Below, one piece after another: positions 34,913 through 44,784 of a stretch of 64,000 nucleotides of DNA. Numbering within the stretch: position 1 is the first letter of the stretch; every line of letters begins with the position of its first letter. The notes below the pieces were generated by a model. That model was not told where the DNA came from, ran no database searches, and saw only the letters and a list, made by a program, of their open reading frames with translations. Position numbers and translations under genes: made by a program. Source of the DNA: DATFDN01 sp963818885 (GTDB lineage Bacteria > Pseudomonadota > Alphaproteobacteria > Acetobacterales > Acetobacteraceae); assembly GCA_963818885.1 (NCBI GenBank), contig CAWFTP010000001.1, forward strand, positions 744,001 to 808,000. Direction: 5' to 3'.

Positions 34913-36160
34913 ATGCAGACCACACGGCGAACGGTTCTGACGGGAGCCGCGGCAGCGGCAGCGGCGGGCATGCGGCTGACACCCACCGCAAGAGCGCAGG
35001 AGAAGAGCATCGTCATCGGCGAGCAATGCGACCTTACCGGGCCGACGCAGATCGTCGGCACCGTCCTCTGTCCGGGGATCAGGCACTACGTCGCCCTGAT
35101 CAACAAGGGCGGCGGCATCGACGGCTACAAGGTCGTGCTCAGCGAAGCCGACAACCAGTATCAGGTGCCGCCGGCGGTCGAGGAGTATCAGCGCGAGAAG
35201 CAGCAGGGAGCCGTCTCGATCATGCTGTACGGCACGCCGCAAACCGAGGCGCTGACGCCGCGCCTGGACAAGGACAAGATCGCCGGAACCTGCCCCGGCT
35301 TCGGACCCGCATCGGCAGCCAACGGCGCCAAGTTCCCGTTCGTCTTCCCGGTCGCGGCGACGTATTGGTCGCAGGCGGCGGCGGGCATCAACTTCATCAA
35401 GGGCAAGCTCGGCGGAGACCTGCATGGCAAGAAGATCGCCTATCTCTACTACGACAATCCCGCGGGTCGGGAGCCATTCCCGGTGCTCGACAAGCTTCAG
35501 CAGATGGAAGGCTTCGACCTGCGCAAGTTCGCGGTGCCGCCTCCGGGAATCGAGGTCAGCGCGTCGGTGCTCGACATCAGCCAGCGCTACCGCGCCGATT
35601 TCGTGCTGATGCACACCTTCGGCCAGGCCCCATCGGTCGCGCTCAAGGCGATGCGCGGCGTGGGCTTCCCGCTCGACAAGATGCTCGGCATGGTGTGGGC
35701 CTCGGCCGAGGCCGATATCCACGCAGCGGGCGGCTGGGCCGCCAATCAGGGCTATCACACGATGCAGTTCGCCGGCGTCGGTGACGACTACCCGGTGCGC
35801 CAGCAGATCAAGGCGATGTTCAAGGAGCAGGGGAAGCCGCCGCCGCCCCAGATGGAGTCGACTGTCTACTACAATCGCGGCGTGCTCACGGGCGCCCTGC
35901 ACGTGGAGGCGGTTCGTCAGGCGCTGAAAGCAAATGGCGGGCGCCAGCCCACGGGTGCCGAGGTGCAGCAGGGCTTCCAGTCGATCCGCAACTTCGGCCT
36001 GGGCGGGCTGGTGCCGCCGCTCGAGCTGACCCCCACCGACCACGAGGGCGGCGGCTGGGTGCAGATGTACCAAGTGACCAGCACGGGGTTCAAACGGGAG
36101 TCCGACTGGGTCCACGGCTACCGCGACATGGTCCTGAAGATGATCGCCGCCGCGGCGTGA
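34913..36160 (+). CDS. livK: Liv-type ABC substrate-binding protein LivK (operon 1)
   Basis: A 415-residue family 6 periplasmic binding protein with a Tat-like signal (TTRRTVLTGAAAAAAAG ... ARAQEK). The mature sequence begins SIVIGEQCDLTGPTQIVGTV. The fold is the type I two-lobe Venus flytrap. Its ligand may be a branched-chain amino acid, but this family also binds aromatic acids, amides and urea. Substrate is better guessed from the downstream FAH hydrolase and SDR, which suggest an organic or aromatic acid (inference). GGGAGA precedes the ATG. Confidence 0.92.
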   Translation: MQTTRRTVLTGAAAAAAAGMRLTPTARAQEKSIVIGEQCDLTGPTQIVGTVLCPGIRHYVALINKGGGIDGYKVVLSEADNQYQVPPAVEEYQREKQQGAVSIMLYGTPQTEALTPRLDKDKIAGTCPGFGPASAANGAKFPFVFPVAATYWSQAAAGINFIKGKLGGDLHGKKIAYLYYDNPAGREPFPVLDKLQQMEGFDLRKFAVPPPGIEVSASVLDISQRYRADFVLMHTFGQAPSVALKAMRGVGFPLDKMLGMVWASAEADIHAAGGWAANQGYHTMQFAGVGDDYPVRQQIKAMFKEQGKPPPPQMESTVYYNRGVLTGALHVEAVRQALKANGGRQPTGAEVQQGFQSIRNFGLGGLVPPLELTPTDHEGGGWVQMYQVTSTGFKRESDWVHGYRDMVLKMIAAAA

Positions 36161-36172
36161 TCGGCATCTCCG

Positions 36173-36213
36173 CTCTTCCCCTGCGCCAGCGGGGGGAGAG
36201 CCAGGTGGGGGGA
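36173..36213. repeat. REP-like palindrome between livK and livF
   Basis: CTCTTCCCCTGCGCCAGC and GGGGGGAGAG form an imperfect stem, and CAGGTGGGGGGAG follows. It is a degraded member of the interspersed CTCTCCC/GGGAGAG family and lies in the only sizeable gap of this liv operon. Confidence 0.5.
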
Positions 36214-36229
36214 GAAAACGCTGCTGCAT

Positions 36230-37024
<795 letters not shown>

Positions 37025-37042
37025 GTTCGGGCGGAACCGGAA

Positions 37043-37127
37043 CGCCCCCTCCTGCAAGGGGAGGGGACGAATTTGTTATCCCCCTGCCCTTGGGAACCCT
37101 TGCGGGAGGGGGTAGGGGGAGGAGTCA
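37043..37127. repeat. Two REP-like palindromes between livF and the FAH gene
   Basis: CCCCCTCCTGCAAGGGGAGG and, about 25 bp later, CCCTTGGGAACCCTTGCGGG followed by AGGGGGTAGGGGGAGG form consecutive hairpins. They are related to the interspersed palindromes elsewhere in the window and may partly insulate the two enzyme genes from livF. Confidence 0.6.
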
Positions 37128-37150
37128 CGCAAGGAGAGGAAACCAGACCG

Positions 37151-37996
37151 ATGAAGCTGCTCCGCTACGGCCCCGAGGGCGCCGAGAAACCGGCGATGCT
37201 CGACGCCCAGGGCAACATCCGCTGCCTGTCCTCCGTCGTGCGCGACATCGATGGCTTCGCGCTGTCCGACGCGGCGCTCGAGATGCTGCGCGGCCTCGAC
37301 GCGGCGAAGCTGCCCAAGGTGGACGCCTCGGTCCGGATGGGCGCCTGCGTCGCCCGTCCGGTGAACTTCGTCTGCATCGGGTTGAACTACGCCGACCATG
37401 CCGCCGAGACCGGCGCGCCAATCCCGAAGGAGCCGATCGTGTTCCTGAAGGCGCTATCCGCCTATTGCGGGCCGAACGACGATGTGAAGCTGCCACGCGG
37501 CGCGACCAAGCTCGACTGGGAAGTCGAACTTGGCATCGTCATCGGCAAGCACGCCCATTATGTGCCCGAGAACGAGGCGATGGAGTACGTCGCCGGCTAT
37601 TGCGTCTGCAACGACGTGAGCGAGCGCGAGTTCCAGGCCGAGCGCGGCGGTACCTGGGACAAGGGCAAGGGTTGCGACACGTTCGGCCCGACCGGTCCGT
37701 GGATGGTCACCAGGGATGAGGTGCCCGACCCGCAGAACCTGCGCCTCTGGTGCGAGGTCGACGGCAAGCGGATGCAGGACGGCTCGACCAGGACCATGAT
37801 CTTCGACTGCCGCAAGCTGGTGAGCTATGTCAGCCACTTCATCACCTTGCATCCGGGCGACATCATCTCCACCGGCACGCCGCCCGGCGTCGGCCTCGGC
37901 ATGAAGCCGCAGCCCGTGTTTCTGAAAATCGGCCAAACGATGCGCCTCTCGGTCGAGGGTCTCGGCGTGCAGACGCAGCGCGTCGTGGAGGGGTGA
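37151..37996 (+). CDS. Fumarylacetoacetate hydrolase (FAH) family protein
   Basis: A 281-residue enzyme with the FAH fold. VNFVCIGLNYADHAAETGAP, the metal-site Glu-x-Glu in KLDWEVELGIVIGK, the Asp-containing GYCVCNDVSEREFQ, and the C-terminal GDIISTGTPPGVGLGMKPQP are all present. Homologues act as ureidoglycolate lyase, acylpyruvate hydrolase or 2-keto-3-deoxy-sugar-acid enzymes on 2,4-diketo or keto-acid substrates. GGAGAGG precedes the ATG. It overlaps the SDR gene by one base (TGATG). Confidence 0.92.
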   Translation: MKLLRYGPEGAEKPAMLDAQGNIRCLSSVVRDIDGFALSDAALEMLRGLDAAKLPKVDASVRMGACVARPVNFVCIGLNYADHAAETGAPIPKEPIVFLKALSAYCGPNDDVKLPRGATKLDWEVELGIVIGKHAHYVPENEAMEYVAGYCVCNDVSEREFQAERGGTWDKGKGCDTFGPTGPWMVTRDEVPDPQNLRLWCEVDGKRMQDGSTRTMIFDCRKLVSYVSHFITLHPGDIISTGTPPGVGLGMKPQPVFLKIGQTMRLSVEGLGVQTQRVVEG

Positions 37997-38733
37997 TGGA
38001 GGGTGGCCAGCCCGTCCTGCTGCTGACCGGCGCGAGCCGGGGGATCGGGCATGCCGCCGTCAAGCGGTTCAGCGACGGCGGCTGGCGGGTGCTGACGATC
38101 TCCCGCCATCCGTTCGACCCACGCTGCCCGTGGGAAGGCGGGGCGCGCAACCACATCCAGCTCGACCTTTCGGATATCGCCAACGTCGATGCGGCGATTT
38201 CGCGGATCCGCGACATCGCCGAGGGGCGGCTCGACGCCCTAATCAATAACGCGGCGGCCTCGCCGAAGAACCCGGACGGCAGCAAGCTCCGCAGCCTGAA
38301 GATGCCGCACGGCGACTGGATGCACGTGTTCAATGTGAACTTCTTCGCCCCGATCGCGCTGATGCAGGGGCTACGCGACCTGCTGATCGCTTCGCGCGGC
38401 AGCGTCGTGAACATCACCTCGATCGTCAACACCCGCGTGCACCCCTTCGCCTCCGCCGCCTATGCTTGCTCCAAGGCCGCGCTCGGCGCGCTGACGCGGG
38501 AGATGGCGAGCGATCTGGGCGGCCACGGCGTGCGGGTGAACGCGGTGTCGCCGGGGGAGATCGAGACCTCGATCCTGTCACCCGGCACCGACGCCATCGT
38601 GGAGCAGCAGATCCCGATGCGCCGGATGGGCCAGCCGAACGAGGTGGCCGAGCTGCTGTTCTTCCTCTGCTCGGACAACGCCCGCTACATCAACGGCGCC
38701 GAGATGGCGATCGACGGCGGCCAGCACGTGTAG
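37996..38733 (+). CDS. Short-chain dehydrogenase/reductase (SDR)
   Basis: A 245-residue classical SDR: TGASRGIGHAAV cofactor motif (residues 11-22), NNAAAS, catalytic Ser in VVNITSIV, YACSK with Tyr and Lys, and VNAVSPGEIETSI. The C-terminal DGGQHV is family-typical. It probably oxidises or reduces a hydroxy/keto group in the pathway shared with the FAH enzyme and the Liv transporter upstream. It ends convergently with thrC. Confidence 0.93.
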   Translation: MEGGQPVLLLTGASRGIGHAAVKRFSDGGWRVLTISRHPFDPRCPWEGGARNHIQLDLSDIANVDAAISRIRDIAEGRLDALINNAAASPKNPDGSKLRSLKMPHGDWMHVFNVNFFAPIALMQGLRDLLIASRGSVVNITSIVNTRVHPFASAAYACSKAALGALTREMASDLGGHGVRVNAVSPGEIETSILSPGTDAIVEQQIPMRRMGQPNEVAELLFFLCSDNARYINGAEMAIDGGQHV

Positions 38734-38745
38734 CGTACTGCCATC

Positions 38746-38768
38746 ATGGCCGGGGGTGGCCCGGCCAT
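38746..38768. terminator. Hairpin between convergent SDR and thrC genes
   Basis: Perfect 9-bp arms ATGGCCGGG and CCCGGCCAT enclose a 5-base loop, 13 bp after the SDR stop and about 30 bp from the thrC stop. There is no long T-run on either side. As it lies between convergent genes it probably works as a bidirectional terminator or mRNA-end stabiliser. Confidence 0.6.
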
Positions 38769-38795
38769 GGCCTTTGAAACACCCGACCCGACCCG

Positions 38796-40199
38796 CTACG
38801 CCACATTCCGCCGCGCGAAGTTGCGGACCAGGGCCTGGATCGCGCCGAGGTCGTTCGGCGCTCTCGCGAAGCGCTCCGGCCGACGCCCAAGCTCGGCGAG
38901 CGCGCGGGGTACGGGCGGCGGGGCGCCGGTCGCGCGGGCGATGGCCTCGGGAAACTTGGCGGGATGTGCGGTCGCCATCGCGACCGTCGGCACGCCGCTC
39001 GCAACGGGAAGCGAACGCGCCGCCGCGATGCCGATCGCGCTGTGCGGGTCCGCTAAGTAGCCGGTCGCGCGATAAAGGCGGGCGATCTCCACCTCGGTCC
39101 CTGCGTCGTCCAGGCGGAAGCCGGCGAACACCTCGCGCGCACGCCGCCACGCAGCATCGGGCACCGCCATTCGCCCGCTCTCCCGGAACCCGCGCATCGC
39201 CGCCGCCGTCGCGCCGGCATCGCGGTCCAGCAGCTCGAACAGCAGTCGCTCGAAATTGGAGCTGACCTGGATGTCCATGCTGGGCGAGAGACTCGGCTCG
39301 ACCGGACGGCCCGACATGTCGTTCGCTTCGAAGAAGCGCGTCAGGATGTCGTTGCGGTTCGACGCCACCAGCAGGCGCGCCACCGGCAGCCCCATGCGCC
39401 GCGCCACCCAGGCGGCGAGCACGTTGCCGAAATTGCCGGTCGGCACGCTGAACGCCACCTCGCGATCCGGCGCGCCGAGCGCCAGCGCGGCGGCGGCGTA
39501 GTAGGGCACCTGCGCGGCGATGCGCGCCCAGTTGATCGAGTTCACCGCCGACAGGCGCAATTCCTTGCGGAAACCCGCGTCGGCGAACATCGCCTTCACC
39601 AGATCCTGGCAATCGTCGAACGTGCCGGCGACGGCGATGTTGGCGACGTTCGCGGCATCGACCGTGGTCATCTGCCGGCGCTGTACGTCGCTGGTGCGCC
39701 CCTCGGGATGCAGGATCACGATGTTGACCCGCGCCCGCCCCGCGCAGGCGGCGATCGCCGCCGATCCGGTGTCGCCCGAGGTCGCACCGACGATGGTGAT
39801 GCGCGCGTCACACTCGTCGAGCACGCGGTCGAACAGCCGCCCGAGCACCTGCAGCGCCACGTCCTTGAAGGCGAGGGTCGGGCCGTGGAACAGCTCCTGC
39901 ACGAAGAGCGCGGTGTCGAGCTGCACCAGCGGCACGACCGCAGGATGATTGAACGCGGCGTAGGCGTCGCGGCAGATCGCCGCCAGCGCATCGGCCGGGA
40001 TCGCGTCGCCGACGAACGGCGCGATCAGCCGAGCCGCGACCGCCGGATACGGCAGGCCACGCAGCGCGCGCCATTCAGCGGGCGAGAGTGCCGGCCAGGT
40101 CTCGGGGACATACAGCCCACCGTCCTCGGCAAGTCCCGCCAGCAGCACGCCGGCGAAGTCGCGGGCGGGCGCCTGACCGCGGGTGGAGATGTAGCGCAT
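38796..40199 (-). CDS. thrC: Threonine synthase
   Basis: A 467-residue PLP enzyme converting O-phosphohomoserine to threonine. The N-terminal MRYISTRGQAPARDFAGVLL followed by AGLAEDGGLYVPETWP is the family opening. PLP Lys112 lies in HGPTLAFKDVALQVLGRLFD and the phosphate-binding VGATSGDTGSAA follows. The homoserine dehydrogenase for this pathway is encoded about 20 kb away (59881-61176). No thrB is seen nearby. Frame and length are normal. Confidence 0.96.
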   Translation of the reverse strand: MRYISTRGQAPARDFAGVLLAGLAEDGGLYVPETWPALSPAEWRALRGLPYPAVAARLIAPFVGDAIPADALAAICRDAYAAFNHPAVVPLVQLDTALFVQELFHGPTLAFKDVALQVLGRLFDRVLDECDARITIVGATSGDTGSAAIAACAGRARVNIVILHPEGRTSDVQRRQMTTVDAANVANIAVAGTFDDCQDLVKAMFADAGFRKELRLSAVNSINWARIAAQVPYYAAAALALGAPDREVAFSVPTGNFGNVLAAWVARRMGLPVARLLVASNRNDILTRFFEANDMSGRPVEPSLSPSMDIQVSSNFERLLFELLDRDAGATAAAMRGFRESGRMAVPDAAWRRAREVFAGFRLDDAGTEVEIARLYRATGYLADPHSAIGIAAARSLPVASGVPTVAMATAHPAKFPEAIARATGAPPPVPRALAELGRRPERFARAPNDLGAIQALVRNFARRNVA

Positions 40200-40279
40200 C
40201 AGTGTTCCTCTGGCGGAGAGTCTCCGCCGTCTATAGCATCGCGTCCCCGCAACGAGGCGCGCTGTCGCCGGACAAGACC

Positions 40280-41257
40280 ATGTCAGCCCATTTCTGGTCG
40301 ATCCACGTCGCCCACGCGCGCGAGAAGCAGCCGCACCCGTTCCCCGCCCTTGCCACCGGAATCGTCACGCTCTGCTGGCTGCTCTCGGCCGGCGTCTACA
40401 TCGCCGCCAAATGGGTCGCGGCCGAGCTGCCCCCCTGGACGCTTGCCTTCTGGCGCCCCTTCCTCGGCGCCCTGATCCTGCTGCCCGTGGTATGGCGCCA
40501 CCGCCGCGATATGGCCGCGCTCATGCGCGCACGTACGCCCGAGGTCCTGCTGGTCGGCGGCATCGGCCTCTGCCTCTCGCAGGGCTTCATCTACACCGGG
40601 CTACAATACACCACGGCGGTCAACGCCGGGCTCATCATGGCGCTGATGCCGATCCTGACCATGGTGCTCGCGCGCTTTTTGCTCGCCGAGGCAATGGGGG
40701 TCTGGCAGTGGATCGGCTCGCTGATCGCGCTTCTCGGCATGGTGGTGATCGTCGCGCGCGGCGATCTCGGCGTGCTCGCCTCGCTCAAGCTCAATGTCGG
40801 CGAGCTGTGGATCGTCGCCTCCGCCGCCTGCTTTGCGGTCTACAGCGTTCTGCTGCGGCGAGCGAAGTTCGCGCTCGAGCCCTTGCCGCTGCTGCAACTC
40901 CTGCTCTGCGCCGCCTCGCTGGTCGCTTTCCCGCTCTACATGATCGAGATCGCCACGGGCTCACGCGCGCATCTCGACACCGACGGCATCCTCGCGCTGG
41001 TCTACGTCGCCGCACCGGGCGGGGCGTTGATGTACTACCTGTTCAACTGGAGCATCGGCGCCCTCGGCGCCGCCAAGGCGGGCATCTTCCTCTATCTGCA
41101 GACCGTGTTCGTCGCCGTCCTCGCCTGGCTGCTGCTTGGCGAGCAGCTCTATCTCTATCACGCCGAAGGTGCCGCGCTGATCGCGGTCGGCGTGCTGCTG
41201 GTGACCGCGCTCAAGCCGTGCGAAGCCACGTCGGCACGCGCACGGGTCTACCGATGA
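40280..41257 (+). CDS. DMT-superfamily (EamA) transporter
   Basis: A 325-residue inner-membrane protein with ten predicted helices in two EamA repeats: LATGIVTLCWLLSAGVYIAA ... GFIYTGLQYTTAVNAGLIMA, then AACFAVYSVLLRRAKFALEP ... FLYLQTVFVAVLAWLLLGEQ. Members export amino acids or other metabolites. It is divergent from thrC across an 80-bp promoter region, so threonine or homoserine export is an attractive but unproven idea. Confidence 0.9.
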   Translation: MSAHFWSIHVAHAREKQPHPFPALATGIVTLCWLLSAGVYIAAKWVAAELPPWTLAFWRPFLGALILLPVVWRHRRDMAALMRARTPEVLLVGGIGLCLSQGFIYTGLQYTTAVNAGLIMALMPILTMVLARFLLAEAMGVWQWIGSLIALLGMVVIVARGDLGVLASLKLNVGELWIVASAACFAVYSVLLRRAKFALEPLPLLQLLLCAASLVAFPLYMIEIATGSRAHLDTDGILALVYVAAPGGALMYYLFNWSIGALGAAKAGIFLYLQTVFVAVLAWLLLGEQLYLYHAEGAALIAVGVLLVTALKPCEATSARARVYR

Positions 41258-41261
41258 TTCG

Positions 41262-42155
41262 TCACCACCGCTCCGCTCCCAGCCTCGCGGCGAGGAAGTC
41301 GATCAGCAGCCGGGCGCGCGCGGGCAGTGCGGCGCTTGCGGGCCAGATGAGGCTGACGGGGACCGGCGGCAGCTCGTATTCCGTCAGGATCAGCTCGAGC
41401 CCGCCCTGGTCGAGCAGGTGGCGCACCTGCCAGAACTGGCCCAGCCCTATACCGAAGCCCAGGGCGACCGCCTCGTCGCACGCCACCGCGGCGCTCGCGG
41501 CGAAGCGTCCATGCACGTGGACCGTCTCCTCCCTGCCGCCGCGCACATAGGTCCAGGCGAAGGCGTCGCGCGCCGTGGTCCGCACGACGCAATCGTGACG
41601 TGCCAGATCGCCGGGAACCTGGGGACGGCCGCGCTCGGCGAGGTAGGCGGGCGCGGCGTAGGTCACCCGCCGCGCCGAGCCGAGCCGGCGCATGCGCAGC
41701 GACGAATTATCGAGCGCGCCGATGCGCACCGAGAGGTCGATGTTTTGCGCAATGAGGTCGACATAGTCCTCGGAGAGGATCAGGTCGATCGAGACGCCTG
41801 GGTGGCGGCGCTGAAATGCCACCACGGCCGGCACCAAGTAGCGCGGCGCGAACCGGCCTGCGCCCCCCACCCGCAGCGGGCCGGCGACGGCGCTGGCGTG
41901 CTCCGCCGCTTCGGTCCGCGCCGCCGACAGGTCCGCCAGGATCGCCTTGATACGCCGATAGAAGCCGCTCCCCGCGTCGGTCAGCTGCAGGCGGCGCGTG
42001 GTGCGGCGGATCAGCGCCACGCCGATCTCCTGCTCCAGCTGGGACAGCGCGCGGCTCACCGCCTGCAAGGACCGCCCGAGCTGGCGCGCCGCCGCCGTCA
42101 GGCTGCCGCGCTCCACCACCGCGACGAACGCCTGGTAGTCCTCAATCGAACTCAT
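41262..42155 (-). CDS. LysR-family transcriptional regulator
   Basis: A 297-residue regulator. The HTH region (MSSIEDYQAFVAVVERGSLT, AARQLGRSLQAVSRALSQLE) is at the N-terminus and the effector domain begins near residue 88 (GPLRVGGAGRFAPRYLVPAV). It is convergent with the DMT transporter (4-bp gap) and divergent from the DUF1127 gene. The start ATG 42155 gives the standard LysR N-terminus; upstream extension is unlikely. Confidence 0.9.
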   Translation of the reverse strand: MSSIEDYQAFVAVVERGSLTAAARQLGRSLQAVSRALSQLEQEIGVALIRRTTRRLQLTDAGSGFYRRIKAILADLSAARTEAAEHASAVAGPLRVGGAGRFAPRYLVPAVVAFQRRHPGVSIDLILSEDYVDLIAQNIDLSVRIGALDNSSLRMRRLGSARRVTYAAPAYLAERGRPQVPGDLARHDCVVRTTARDAFAWTYVRGGREETVHVHGRFAASAAVACDEAVALGFGIGLGQFWQVRHLLDQGGLELILTEYELPPVPVSLIWPASAALPARARLLIDFLAARLGAERW

Positions 42156-42258
42156 CGCATTCTCCCGTCTTGCGCGAGAGTGTATCATGAAGACGCTGTA
42201 TTCTTAGCCGCGATGTAGAGGCCCATCTTCCCCGTGTTGGCTACGAAGGAGAAGAAAG

Positions 42259-42480
42259 ATGAGCCTGCACAGCCCGATGCACCTGCTGAGCAACGCCATC
42301 CGGCGCTGGGAGCAGCACGCGATGGAGGCGGAGCTGCGCGGCACGAGCGACCGCGACCTGCGCGACATCGGTCTCACCCGCGGCGATATCGACCGGGTGT
42401 TCGATCCCGCCTTCGCCGCCGAGTTCGCCCGTCGCGGCGAGACGCTGCCTACGCGCCGGCGAAGCGCCGGCGGGTGGTGA
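42259..42480 (+). CDS. DUF1127 small protein
   Basis: A 73-residue basic protein with the DUF1127 core LRGTSDRDLRDIGLTRGDID followed by RVF. These small proteins are common in alphaproteobacteria; some influence small-RNA maturation and phosphate or stress responses. It has a strong ribosome-binding site (AAGGAGAAGAAAG). Its 3' end overlaps the convergent lipoprotein gene by 32 bp. Confidence 0.88.
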   Translation: MSLHSPMHLLSNAIRRWEQHAMEAELRGTSDRDLRDIGLTRGDIDRVFDPAFAAEFARRGETLPTRRRSAGGW

Positions 42481-42877
42481 AGTGGATCGCGCAGGCTCCG
42501 TCGGAGAGGTCGCCCGTCAGCATGTCGCCTTGCTGATGGCCTGACATGGTGATGTCGCCCTCCCCGCCGGAGACCGCCCCGCTGGGATCGATAGAGCCCG
42601 GAACGTCGGTGCCGTGGTCCCAACGGTAGGTGAACTGGCGGTCCTGGACGTAGATGTTCACCAGCCCAGGATGCGGACAGGAGCGCTTGTCGGCCTGATA
42701 GCGCGTGCTGCTCCCCTTGTAGAGCCCATCGATCGCGGAGGGCGCGCCGGCGAACGATGGGGGAGGGAGCGCCGCCCCGGGATCCGGCAAGCCGTCCTGC
42801 CCTCCCCCTGGAGAGGAGCAGGCGCCCAGCGCCGCGCAAGCGAGCGGGACCAGCAGCGACCGGACGGGCAGCCGCAT
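42449..42877 (-). CDS. Putative lipoprotein of unknown function
   Basis: A 142-residue protein with a short basic N-terminus, a hydrophobic signal and the lipobox CAALGACSSPGG (Cys20). The mature part has a conserved-looking core (DGLYKGSSTRYQADKRSCPH) and a C-terminal Cys, consistent with a small disulfide-stabilised beta domain. Similar short lipoproteins are widespread in Acetobacteraceae, but I cannot name the family. It may be co-transcribed with the bactofilin gene 8 bp upstream. Confidence 0.78.
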   Translation of the reverse strand: MRLPVRSLLVPLACAALGACSSPGGGQDGLPDPGAALPPPSFAGAPSAIDGLYKGSSTRYQADKRSCPHPGLVNIYVQDRQFTYRWDHGTDVPGSIDPSGAVSGGEGDITMSGHQQGDMLTGDLSDGACAIHFTTRRRFAGA

Positions 42878-42885
42878 CGGCGGTG

Positions 42886-43602
42886 TCAGCTCGCGTGTTC
42901 GGCCGCGGCGGCGGGGGCGCGCGCCGGAATCTCCGTCGGCTTCCTCTCGTCGGTCAGCATCTCCATCTGCCCGGAGAGCGCGCCGCCGTCCTCGACCTGC
43001 AGGCGCCGGCAGCGCGCCTGGCCGAGCACTCGGCCGCTCGCCCGGATGACCAGGTTGCCGCGCGCGGTCAGCGTGCCATTGAAGGTGCCGGCGATCTCGG
43101 CGTCCTCCACCTCCACCTCGCCCTTGAACATGCCGCCATGCGAGATGGCGAGCTCGGTCGCGTGGATCATGCTCGCTTCGACGGTGCCCTCGACGACCAG
43201 CCGTTCAGCGTCCTGCACCGTGCCCTGCACGCTGATGCCGCGCCCGACCACGAGCGTCCGGCGCTCTCCGGCCGGCTGCGCCGGCGCGCGCGGCGCCGGC
43301 TGCGGCGGAATGCCGGGCCGGGCGAGCGTGCCGGGATTGGGCGCCACGGGTCCCGTGGGGGCTGGGCCAGGGGGGGTCACGGGGCTGCTGCTGAATGGGG
43401 AACGGGACAACGGCGCCTCCTTCGGCGGAACGGGACGGAATGGCGGAACGCCCAGGCCGGAATCGGCCGGCGTGGTGGTGGCGAGATCGGTCTGTCCGGT
43501 CGCATCGCGGCGCGCCGTTGCGGGCAGGTCAGCGGCGCTCATGCCGGCCGGCAAGGCCGCGTCGGCGGCGGTCGGATCATCGGGCTTGCGGCGTTTGAAC
43601 AC
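42886..43602 (-). CDS. Bactofilin (polymer-forming cytoskeletal protein)
   Basis: A 238-residue protein: a long Pro-rich N-terminal half (to ~115), then the bactofilin beta-helix with short rungs (RTLVVGRGISVQGTVQDAER, LVVEGTVEASMIHATELAIS, AEIAGTFNGTLTARGNLVIR). Bactofilins polymerise without nucleotide and scaffold cell-shape or envelope functions. A C-terminal Ala-rich tail follows. The extended N-terminal linker is longer than in many members. Confidence 0.9.
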   Translation of the reverse strand: MFKRRKPDDPTAADAALPAGMSAADLPATARRDATGQTDLATTTPADSGLGVPPFRPVPPKEAPLSRSPFSSSPVTPPGPAPTGPVAPNPGTLARPGIPPQPAPRAPAQPAGERRTLVVGRGISVQGTVQDAERLVVEGTVEASMIHATELAISHGGMFKGEVEVEDAEIAGTFNGTLTARGNLVIRASGRVLGQARCRRLQVEDGGALSGQMEMLTDERKPTEIPARAPAAAAEHAS

Positions 43603-43782
43603 GGGCCTTCACCCCTCGACGAGACGGCGGATTCGCATGGTCCGGTCCGGCTAACACGACAGGCGGCGCCGCAACAACCCGTCGCGGCCTGGTTTGCCGG
43701 ACCTTTCCGCCCGCGCATCCAGCGCCCCTGGCGCGTCGGGCGCGCCCGGTCTAGGCAGCGCCGGCATCGCAAGGAACCCCGG

Positions 43783-44784
43783 ATGGGCACAGCTTTCGAC
43801 CTGGTCGGCATCGGCAACGCGATCGTCGATGTCGTCGCCGCCACCGGGGACGACTTCCTCTCCCGCCACGACATGCACAAGGGCGCGATGCGGCTGATCG
43901 ATGCCGAGACCGCCGAGCACTTGTATGCGGCCATGCCTGCCGGGGAGGAGAGCAGCGGCGGATCGAATGCCAATACCTGCGCGGTCGCCGCGGCGCTGGG
44001 CGCGCGCGTCGCCTATCTCGGCAAGGTCGCCGACGACGCGCTGGGGGTGGTGTTCCGCCGCGACATCACCCGTGTCGGCGTGCACTTTCCCTCCGCTCCG
44101 CTCACCGCAGGCGCGCCGACCGCGCGCTGCCTGATCCTGGTGACTCCGGATGGGCAGCGGACGATGAACACGTTCCTCGGCGCCGCCGTCGCCTTCGGCG
44201 AGGCCGACGTGGACGCCGCTCTGATCGGCCAATCCTCGGTGCTCTACCTCGAGGGCTATCTGTTCGACCCGCCGGCGGCGCAGGAGGCGTTCCGTCGCGC
44301 CGCCGCCGCCGCGCGGGCCGCCGGGCGCAAGGTCGCGCTGTCGCTATCGGACCCGTTCTGCGTCGATCGCCATCGCGCTGCGTTCCGCGACCTCGTGCGC
44401 GGCCAGGTCGACATCCTGTTCGCCAACGAGGCGGAGGTGACCAGCCTCTATCAGGTGAACAGCTTCGCCGAGGCTATGGAGGCGGCGCGCGCCGACGTGG
44501 AGCTTGCCGCGCTGACGCGCAGCGAGGCGGGCAGCGTGCTGGTGCGCGGGAAGGAGACGGTGACCATCGAAGCGGAGCCGACCCGAGTCGTCGACACGAC
44601 CGGCGCCGGTGACGCCTACGCCGCCGGGGTTCTCACCGGGCTCACCGCCGGCAGGAGCCTCGCCGAATGCGGCCGGCTGGGCTCCATCTGCGCGGCCGAG
44701 ATCATCAGCCACTACGGCGCCCGCCCGACGGCCGAGCTGCAGCGGATGGTCGCGGCGGCGGGGCTCGGCACCGATCGGTTCTAG
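43783..44784 (+). CDS. PfkB-family carbohydrate/nucleoside kinase (adenosine-kinase-like)
   Basis: A 333-residue ribokinase-fold enzyme. The start is FDLVGIGNAIVDVVAATGDD; GGSNANTCAVAAALGARVAY is the glycine-rich sugar-binding motif and VDTTGAGDAYAAGVLTGLT the anion-hole motif with catalytic Asp. Closest resemblance is to alphaproteobacterial adenosine kinases, but substrate assignment needs biochemistry. It overlaps the end of the convergent livF by 4 bp. Confidence 0.9.
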   Translation: MGTAFDLVGIGNAIVDVVAATGDDFLSRHDMHKGAMRLIDAETAEHLYAAMPAGEESSGGSNANTCAVAAALGARVAYLGKVADDALGVVFRRDITRVGVHFPSAPLTAGAPTARCLILVTPDGQRTMNTFLGAAVAFGEADVDAALIGQSSVLYLEGYLFDPPAAQEAFRRAAAAARAAGRKVALSLSDPFCVDRHRAAFRDLVRGQVDILFANEAEVTSLYQVNSFAEAMEAARADVELAALTRSEAGSVLVRGKETVTIEAEPTRVVDTTGAGDAYAAGVLTGLTAGRSLAECGRLGSICAAEIISHYGARPTAELQRMVAAAGLGTDRF